Shown here: in pieces, positions 57,957 through 64,000 of the stretch
How the letters are laid out: each line of letters begins with the position of its first letter
How positions within the stretch are numbered: position 1 is the first letter of the stretch
Assembly (NCBI RefSeq): GCF_029945805.1
Contig: NZ_JAQSDH010000022.1
Coordinates: 124,001 to 188,000 of the forward strand
DNA: 64,000 nucleotides
Direction: 5' to 3'
Source: Flavobacterium sp.
GTDB lineage: Bacteria > Bacteroidota > Bacteroidia > Flavobacteriales > Flavobacteriaceae
The notes under the pieces: model-generated
What the model saw: only the letters and a program-made list of their open reading frames with translations
Databases searched by the model: none
Told to the model about the DNA's origin: nothing
Position numbers and translations under genes: made by a program

Positions 57957-59482
57957 TGAAAAAAAAACTGCTAGCGGGCTTACTCTTTATTTCTTTCGTA
58001 GCAAAAGCACAAATTACGGATTTGAACAAATTATCTAAAGGGAAATTCTATTCATCGGATGCCATTAAAGATTCAAACAACAATATCAAAGGATATTTTT
58101 TCCTTTTTGAAACTGATAAAATTGCTAAAGAAACTTATGAGCTTGAATATGTGGTCTTAGATGAAAACCTTGCAAAGGTCACCAATGGCTTTATAACCGA
58201 AATGAAGTATGAGTCATGGGCAATGGATGCTAAAGGTATAAAAGTAGTAGTATCACTTTTTGACAACAAATTGCTGATCCGCTTCAATGATGATTTTGGA
58301 CCGGGGATGTATGAAGTTTATAAAAGATTTCGAACGTTGGATTTAAAAACTAATAAACTTAGTGAGCCATTTATTTATAACAATGACAAAATTATAGTAA
58401 ATCCAACGTTTGATAGAAAGCTGAAGAACTATAATGGGAATGAATCAAAAAACATGAGCTATTATAATGGTGTTGGGTTGATGGTCAACGCAACGCAATT
58501 AGACAAAACTTCCAAAAATGAAACTGGCTACTTGTCAAAGCTCGACGAGAATTTCAATCCGGTATGGAAAACGATTTATGAAGATGGAACTACCAAAAAG
58601 AAGACACGGGTTATCACTTATTTAAATTCAGATAAAGATGTAATTGTGATGTTTAATCATATCCAGAAAAATTGGGCAAAAATGTTAAATGCCTTTTCAG
58701 TATTAATTTTTAATTCCAAAGACGGAAAACTGATTACTGAATTTTTATTTCCAAATATGGAAGACTTTGCTTATAAGGTTGTCGATGTTAAATTAACTGA
58801 CAATGAAGTAATTCTTTTAGGTAATTTTTCAGCTAAATCAGAATTTGGATATACAAATGACACGGATAATACAGGCCTTTTTAGCTACCGCTTAGATAAA
58901 ACGACAGGAAAAATGAAAGACAAGAATTTTATTTATTGGCAGGATATTGGCGCTAAATTAGATATTAAAGCAAATGGTTATATTAAAAATGAAGGCCACA
59001 TTTTTATTCACAATATGCTACCAATGAGTGATGGTAGAATCATCGCTGTTTGTGAAGCTTTTCTACAACAGCCCATTACAACAAACAATATGTACTTTTT
59101 GGAACTATCTAAAGATCTAAAACTTAATCAGGTTTTTGAGGTTGATAAGTTTAAAAATAAGTTTCCAGGTACAAGTGCTCATTCAAACGATATAAAAAAA
59201 TATGGAATGTTTGATTTTATGGACTATCAGAATTTGGGTGACGACGAGTTTTTATTCTTTTTAAACGATAATGAAAAGGGTTCAAGAAACAGAAAGAAAA
59301 GTACTTTATATGGTGTCGTTTCATATGCTGATGGAAAATTCAATAATCAAACACTTAATCTCAAAACAGAAACCAGTACAATAAGTGCCTTTCCATCTAA
59401 AAAAGGATATATTACATTGGTGGAAAATTTCGATGAAAAAGGGAAGTCAACAGAAATACGTCTAGAAAAAATTAATTATTAG
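57956..59482 (+). CDS. Secreted protein of unknown function, coupled to M48 peptidase
   Basis: Signal peptide MKKKLLAGLLFISFVAKAQ, then 489 residues rich in beta-strand and Lys/Asn, with repeated aromatic-acidic strands such as GYFFLFETDKIAKETYELEY and KVVDVKLTDNEVILLGNFS, which could form a propeller. No catalytic motif or C-terminal sorting signal is visible, so it is likely periplasmic. I do not recognise a family. The one-base overlap with the upstream M48 gene suggests that the two act together, perhaps as peptidase and partner. Confidence 0.85.
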   Translation: MKKKLLAGLLFISFVAKAQITDLNKLSKGKFYSSDAIKDSNNNIKGYFFLFETDKIAKETYELEYVVLDENLAKVTNGFITEMKYESWAMDAKGIKVVVSLFDNKLLIRFNDDFGPGMYEVYKRFRTLDLKTNKLSEPFIYNNDKIIVNPTFDRKLKNYNGNESKNMSYYNGVGLMVNATQLDKTSKNETGYLSKLDENFNPVWKTIYEDGTTKKKTRVITYLNSDKDVIVMFNHIQKNWAKMLNAFSVLIFNSKDGKLITEFLFPNMEDFAYKVVDVKLTDNEVILLGNFSAKSEFGYTNDTDNTGLFSYRLDKTTGKMKDKNFIYWQDIGAKLDIKANGYIKNEGHIFIHNMLPMSDGRIIAVCEAFLQQPITTNNMYFLELSKDLKLNQVFEVDKFKNKFPGTSAHSNDIKKYGMFDFMDYQNLGDDEFLFFLNDNEKGSRNRKKSTLYGVVSYADGKFNNQTLNLKTETSTISAFPSKKGYITLVENFDEKGKSTEIRLEKINY

Positions 59483-59547
59483 CTTTATTTCAAACTAGCT
59501 AAACGTTAACAGGAACTCTATCAAAAGGTTGAATGCATTTTAGTAAC

Positions 59548-59588
59548 AAAAAGAGAGTCCCGAATTTATTATTCGGGACTCTCTTTTT
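59548..59588. terminator. Bidirectional terminator between convergent genes
   Basis: A perfect 18-bp stem (59548-59565 with 59571-59588) built on AGAGAGTCCCGAAT, with a TTATT loop and A/T runs on both sides. It serves the unknown gene on the plus strand and the DUF5689 gene on the minus strand. Confidence 0.9.
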
Positions 59589-59613
59589 ATTTAACCTATA
59601 GTTTTTAATCGTA

Positions 59614-60996
59614 CTAATTTATAACAATATCATCTATTTGAACAGTTGTTGTAACAGTTGTAGTTCCAACATATTCAAAGACAAAATAACCATCACCTGT
59701 CAAACTAGCAGGAATTGCATATGTCCCAACAGCTGAAAAAGCACTATCTGAGGAACCAATTGCAGGATAACCAATGGTAAAGCTTGAAGTGATATTAACA
59801 AAAGCACTCTGATTTACTGGCGATAATGGAGTATAATTAGCTGCTGTTACGTAGTATACTTTTAAAGCTTCACCAGCATTAAATCGAATTGATTTTTTAA
59901 AGGTAAATGTATTAGCTGCCGTAAAATCAACTGGAACAAAAAACAAAACTTTAGCAGGAACTCCAGGATTACCTGATCCGCCAAAAGAACTCATTTCAAT
60001 ATATTTATTACCGCTAAATGTTTTAAGTTGCCAAACTCTGCTTCCCACTACTGGATCATTAATATATTTAGGAAATACCGATTGATTAGTTGTAGTATAG
60101 GAAGTAAATGGCTCATTTAATGTACCTGAATATACCAACGCTGTTCCACCAATTGCTGGGCTTGTATCAAAACGAGTTTGTGTTAGCTTAATATCGCTTT
60201 CATATCTAATTATGAATTGGAAATCACTGTTGTACTTTGTTAATACACCTCTGATTTGTCCACTTTCTGAAGGCACTGTATTTCCTGTAAACGGAGCGAA
60301 ACTGCTGAAGCGAATAATTCGTTCAGGCCCTCCCGCCGATGAAACTAGCGTATGGTTTGTAGCGCCTCCGCCTGAATCCACATCATAGTACGTTCTGTTA
60401 ATTGAGCCGTCTGAAAATTGAACTGTGCTTAATTCGACTAAAGTATTTTGTACAACATCTGTGTAGGCTTGAGCCAAAGTCAATGTTCTAACCATTTTAC
60501 TTTCAGGCTCAATTGTAGCCGATGGGAACAAATAATCTTTCCATTCGAATTCCGAAATTCTACCGATTCCACCTTCAAACAAGGAACCAATTTGTAATGA
60601 ACCAAAAACTCGAGCAGCATATAAACCATTCAACTTAATGTACACTTTTCTACCCGGCGTAAATCCTCTACCATACAAGGTTGTAACATTAATTGGCACG
60701 CTAAATCCTATTGGATCCGAACCATCTGTAGGGATAGTTTGAAACGAAATCGATTTGTAGAATGTTCCTTTCTCATCACTTGAAGTTACATACCCTTCAA
60801 TAATATCATCTGTAGTAAACTGAACCGGAGTTCCAGTAGCCGCTGAATTAACAGAAGCCACAGTTCGTGTAGTCGTTAATTCATAGGTAGTCAAAGTATT
60901 TTCTGGAGTGGTGTAATGATCATCCGACGCACAACCTGAAAACAGCACTACTGTCATTGACAATAGTAAACCCGATTTTAAAATTATCTTTTTCAT
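59614..60996 (-). CDS. DUF5689 lipoprotein with C-terminal choice-of-anchor-J-like domain
   Basis: Lipoprotein signal ending LFSGC (C22), followed by ASDDH, an acidic patch like the surface lipoprotein export signal of Bacteroidota. The DUF5689 domain (about 40-280: DDIIEGYVTSSDEKGTFYKS, GRKVYIKLNGLYA) is OB-fold-like. The C-terminal part (about 295-460: EPFTSYT...VQIDDIVIN) is a carbohydrate-binding-like jelly roll of the choice-of-anchor-J type. It is the third gene after a TonB receptor and a second lipoprotein, separated by 8 bp from the latter. Probably a surface substrate-binding component; ligand unknown. Confidence 0.88.
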   Translation of the reverse strand: MKKIILKSGLLLSMTVVLFSGCASDDHYTTPENTLTTYELTTTRTVASVNSAATGTPVQFTTDDIIEGYVTSSDEKGTFYKSISFQTIPTDGSDPIGFSVPINVTTLYGRGFTPGRKVYIKLNGLYAARVFGSLQIGSLFEGGIGRISEFEWKDYLFPSATIEPESKMVRTLTLAQAYTDVVQNTLVELSTVQFSDGSINRTYYDVDSGGGATNHTLVSSAGGPERIIRFSSFAPFTGNTVPSESGQIRGVLTKYNSDFQFIIRYESDIKLTQTRFDTSPAIGGTALVYSGTLNEPFTSYTTTNQSVFPKYINDPVVGSRVWQLKTFSGNKYIEMSSFGGSGNPGVPAKVLFFVPVDFTAANTFTFKKSIRFNAGEALKVYYVTAANYTPLSPVNQSAFVNITSSFTIGYPAIGSSDSAFSAVGTYAIPASLTGDGYFVFEYVGTTTVTTTVQIDDIVIN

Positions 60997-61004
60997 AGTG
61001 GTTA

Positions 61005-61625
61005 TTAATTTTTAGTGTAAACTTTAATGTCATCAATTTGGTAAGAACCGTCCAAAGCAGTGTTAGTGCCCGATCCTTTTACTTTAAATGCAATAGTGAT
61101 ACTTCCTGTGTAACTCGATAAATCTACTTCTCCTGATTTTATAAAAGCAAAAAACGGAGAAGTTGAAGTTGGTAACACAGCTCCCGTTGCAGGTTGCCAA
61201 TTGGCCGTCGTTAAATTAGTCCCGTCATAATCTGTAGCAATTAAAACTTCTAAAGAGTTCGCTGAAGAGGAAACAAAACTTTGAGAGGCTTGAAATTGAA
61301 GTACTTCATTTTCAGTTGCATCCATATTAATTTTTGGAGAGATTAACCATCCGATATTTATTGCATCTCCCGATTGGAATGACGTGAATTCGGCATATGC
61401 ATTTCCGCTATACACTTGTGTTTTCCATTTAGCCATTCCTACTTCTGCAATATTTTCCCACCCTGCAGTAGTTAAAACGACATTATCAACTGCACCAGCT
61501 GCAAAATCTTCTGAGAACAGCACTGGTCGTAAATTCGGATTTCTAATATCATCTTCCGGAGAACATGCTGAGAAAGATAATAAGGCTACCAATCCTAAAA
61601 TTGATATTATTTTATTTTTTTTCAT
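61005..61625 (-). CDS. Lipoprotein with choice-of-anchor-J-like domain
   Basis: Lipoprotein signal with C21 (LLSFSACSPEDD); the acidic residues after the Cys again resemble a surface export signal. The remaining 185 residues form a single jelly-roll type domain: LFSEDFAAG at the start, WLISPKINMDATENEVLQF in the middle and YQIDDIKVYTK at the end. The same fold ends the neighbouring DUF5689 protein. It begins 11 bp after the TonB receptor stop, which argues for a receptor-lipoprotein-lipoprotein operon. Confidence 0.85.
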   Translation of the reverse strand: MKKNKIISILGLVALLSFSACSPEDDIRNPNLRPVLFSEDFAAGAVDNVVLTTAGWENIAEVGMAKWKTQVYSGNAYAEFTSFQSGDAINIGWLISPKINMDATENEVLQFQASQSFVSSSANSLEVLIATDYDGTNLTTANWQPATGAVLPTSTSPFFAFIKSGEVDLSSYTGSITIAFKVKGSGTNTALDGSYQIDDIKVYTKN

Positions 61626-61636
61626 AACTGTTTTAA

Positions 61637-64000
61637 TTAAAAGTTAATATAAAGGTTTACGAAATACGTTCTTCCATATCCGTAGAAATATTTAGGAGCA
61701 AACGCTGGAGTTCCGCTAGAAATATCCTGATTTACTTCTCTAAAGTTAGCATTTCTTGTTTGCTCAAAACCACCTGTTTTGTAATCAACATCAAATACGT
61801 TATTAATCGAAGCAAAAAATCCTACGGTAGTTCTAGTTTTTGAATCAATCATCCATGATTTTCCACCCGTTAAATTTACTAAAGTAAAATCATTAAATTT
61901 CTCTTGTTTTAATAATTCTTTGGCACGATCGTTTGTTGCTTCAGGAAAAGGCAGACCAAAAGGATCATTCGGATTTCTGAAGAAATTATCTGTTCTTAAC
62001 AATGCAGATATATCCATATAATTATCGGCAAGGTAGTTGGCATTAGCACCAATCCACCAGAATTTAGGATCTCTATATTCGATTCCGAATGAAGCAGCAG
62101 TTTGTGGTCCACCAGAAAGTCGGTATCCTTTTAAGGAAGATTGTCCAAAATCTGTAATAGGATTCGTATTCGTTGGGCTCGCCAAATCATCTCTATTCAA
62201 AGATACATTTGGATTATTATTATAAGTGTATTCGCCATAGTTTCCACTAAATGATACTTTAATAGTAGAAGTCAATTGGTATTCCATACCTAATTCTACT
62301 CCAATATTTTGTTTTTCAATGCCGGTAACTGTCTCAGCTACGAATGCATCTCCACCATCTCCACCGTCATCCGCAAAAATTCCTTCTCCAAAGAAAAATG
62401 AAGTTTCTGTTGCGTTTTTAATGTTTGAGTAAAAAGCAGTAAGTCTTGATTTGAATTTTGGTGCTTTAATGATGTAACTCACATCACCACTAGTAATGTT
62501 TTCTGGTTTAAGTCCAATAGTAGCGTTGTTGTTAAGACGTGCGTTAGGGAAAAGATTTCGCAACGTTGGTGCTTTGGTCAAATACGCGGCATTGAAAGCG
62601 AAGAATTGTTTCCCTGTAATTTTATAAGTCAAACCACCTTTGAAACCAAAGTTTTCATAAATGAACTTTTCACTTTTTCCAAATGAATTGGTTGGATAAA
62701 TACCATTTTTATATAAACCTTCTCTTTGATACTGAGTTCTTGCGAATGATTGAGCCAAAAAGAAATCAATTTTTTTGTAGCTAAATTTGAATTGGGTGAA
62801 TGCATCAAGGGTATTCGCTAACAAGTTATAGTTGTAAGCAAATTTGGTATCACCGTTATTATCTAGTGTTACAATTCTGTTTGGGTTGTTCAAATCAGAT
62901 TGCTGTTCTGAGCCGGTCTGAAAATTATCATAATCTTGGAAATACTGACCTCCTAATAAATCTAAAAGATTAGCAAAGTTATGTGATTTCAATTTTCTGA
63001 AAGTCACGCCACCATTCATACTAATATTATCAGCCAATTGTGAGTTGATAAATGAGTTTGCTGTCCACGTTTTATCATCTGTTCTGTCTTCGTATAATAT
63101 ATAAGCACTATGACCGTCGGACGTATTAGTATTCGCTTGATACATTTGATTCCAGTTGATCTGTCGGTTTGCTAAGAAATTGGCTGTAGCTTGTTGACCT
63201 AGAGCAATATTTGCAGGATCATCACCTTGAAAATCTGTGTAATCATCAGGATTGTAAACCGAAGTATAGAAACTTGGTAAATTTCTGTAATAAGTTGGAT
63301 CTGGATTATCAGCTCCTTGGAAATCCAAACGGCTGTTCCCAATTCTACCAAACTGATGACTAACATTTGTAGTCATATTTGTTTTATCACTAATTTTCCA
63401 ATAATGCGTCAACAATAAGATTGGTTCATCAACAACTTTATCTCTTGAATTTCTTTTCTTTCCATCTTGCCAACCCCAGTAAGAGTTGTAAGTTTTCCCA
63501 GCCAATCCTCTAACCTCTTCTGTGTTTGGCGAACTTTTACCACGGCTATTTTCAGCATAGATAGAAGTAAAGTTCAACGAGTGATTATCATTGAATTTCT
63601 TTTCAACGCTGGCAAACAATGATTTTGCATCATAGTCTGTTCCTTCAAAAAACCCTTCTTTTGCCCAACGACCAGATGCAGAAATTACATAGGCCCAACC
63701 GCTCGTACTCATACCTGAAGCATGGGTTGCCATGGTTCTCCAAGTATAATTTGTGTTTGTTCCTGAAAATGAAATTCTTGAACCTTTTCTATATATAGAT
63801 GCTCTGGTATTAATTTCCTGTGTACCAAGGATACCGCCAAAAGTATAATCTGAAGGCGCTAAGCCACTTGTGAATTCTTGATTTCTTGTAGCGTCGTTCA
63901 ATCCACCCCAATTAGACCATTGCGGCCTACCATCGTAAATTTTATTCATTGTGACACCATTAATCATGGTTGTCCCGTACTCGTTGTCAAGACCTCTAAT
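61637..64000 (-). CDS. TonB-dependent receptor, C-terminal 787 residues (runs off the window end)
   Basis: The frame is open to the last base; the codons at 63968-64000 read IRGLDNEYGTT before MINGVTMNK, so the internal Met is not the start. It covers the later plug (RGLDNEYGTTMINGV, IYDGRPQWSNWGGLND) and the whole barrel, ending in TYFVNLYINF with a terminal Phe. The signal peptide and any regulatory-like domain lie outside. Two surface-type lipoproteins follow at 11 and 8 bp. This looks like an uptake locus without SusD; nucleic-acid-, peptide- or metal-related substrates are all possible. Confidence 0.92.
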   Translation of the reverse strand: MRGLDNEYGTTMINGVTMNKIYDGRPQWSNWGGLNDATRNQEFTSGLAPSDYTFGGILGTQEINTRASIYRKGSRISFSGTNTNYTWRTMATHASGMSTSGWAYVISASGRWAKEGFFEGTDYDAKSLFASVEKKFNDNHSLNFTSIYAENSRGKSSPNTEEVRGLAGKTYNSYWGWQDGKKRNSRDKVVDEPILLLTHYWKISDKTNMTTNVSHQFGRIGNSRLDFQGADNPDPTYYRNLPSFYTSVYNPDDYTDFQGDDPANIALGQQATANFLANRQINWNQMYQANTNTSDGHSAYILYEDRTDDKTWTANSFINSQLADNISMNGGVTFRKLKSHNFANLLDLLGGQYFQDYDNFQTGSEQQSDLNNPNRIVTLDNNGDTKFAYNYNLLANTLDAFTQFKFSYKKIDFFLAQSFARTQYQREGLYKNGIYPTNSFGKSEKFIYENFGFKGGLTYKITGKQFFAFNAAYLTKAPTLRNLFPNARLNNNATIGLKPENITSGDVSYIIKAPKFKSRLTAFYSNIKNATETSFFFGEGIFADDGGDGGDAFVAETVTGIEKQNIGVELGMEYQLTSTIKVSFSGNYGEYTYNNNPNVSLNRDDLASPTNTNPITDFGQSSLKGYRLSGGPQTAASFGIEYRDPKFWWIGANANYLADNYMDISALLRTDNFFRNPNDPFGLPFPEATNDRAKELLKQEKFNDFTLVNLTGGKSWMIDSKTRTTVGFFASINNVFDVDYKTGGFEQTRNANFREVNQDISSGTPAFAPKYFYGYGRTYFVNLYINF

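Overview
The window looks like a chromosome segment of a flavobacterium (Bacteroidota, Flavobacteriaceae, most like Flavobacterium). DNA is AT-rich. Promoters follow the Bacteroidota form (TTG or TTTG about 19-21 nt upstream of TAnnTTTG), and Shine-Dalgarno sites are not apparent. Several gene families are lineage markers: gliding/type IX secretion (T9SS) proteins (a giant type-B-sorted adhesin, a PorP/SprF-like protein, a PorE-like OmpA protein, PorZ), TonB receptors with an N-terminal carboxypeptidase-regulatory-like domain, DUF5689 and choice-of-anchor-J lipoproteins, and an IPExxxVDY protein between rnc and pyk. Most of the window is core chromosome. I see no phage, integrase, transposase, CRISPR array, rRNA or tRNA.

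Layout. 0-6 kb: a partial GNAT acetyltransferase, sodA, an array of three tandem small-RNA-like units on the minus strand, a long PurF-type protein, a PfkB-family kinase, rnhA and purN. 6-11.5 kb: acpP, fabF, rnc, IPExxxVDY gene, pyk and a Bax-inhibitor-1-like membrane protein. 11.5-22.2 kb (mostly minus): dinB, a CYTH protein, an RlpA-like protein, a small membrane protein, a TonB-dependent receptor, pgi, then DUF3108 / tryptophan 2,3-dioxygenase / M23 lipoprotein as a probable operon. 22.5-34.4 kb: an 11.8-kb minus-strand operon encoding a 2998-residue T9SS-exported adhesin, its SprF-like partner and a PorE-like periplasmic/outer-membrane protein. 34.6-45.5 kb: hflX, an outer-membrane barrel-like protein, gdhA, porZ, recO, ileS and a DksA/TraR-like gene. 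45.5-53.8 kb: lspA, a 5-formyl-THF cyclo-ligase with a group II PLP decarboxylase, uvrC, a patatin/BamA-type outer-membrane protein and an amino-acid permease. 54-56.6 kb: hmgA and hpd (tyrosine catabolism). 56.6-64 kb: an M48 peptidase with an unknown secreted partner, then two surface-type lipoproteins downstream of a TonB receptor that runs off the window.

What ties genes together: the adhesin operon and porZ belong to the type IX secretion/cell-surface programme. Tryptophan dioxygenase, homogentisate dioxygenase and 4-hydroxyphenylpyruvate dioxygenase indicate aerobic aromatic amino-acid breakdown. AcpP/FabF serve fatty-acid synthesis, and PurF-like/PurN serve purine synthesis.

The least explained material is non-coding. 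Most notable are three tandem promoter-core-terminator units at 1.0-1.54 kb whose terminator hairpins differ in sequence but keep their pairing. A second candidate small RNA lies at 22.2-22.3 kb. A dispersed intergenic element with conserved arms and a variable middle occurs three times. An intrinsic-terminator-like hairpin lies inside the first codons of rnc. Seven-base tandem repeats recur next to or inside gene starts. All assignments come from reading the sequence; no database search was run.
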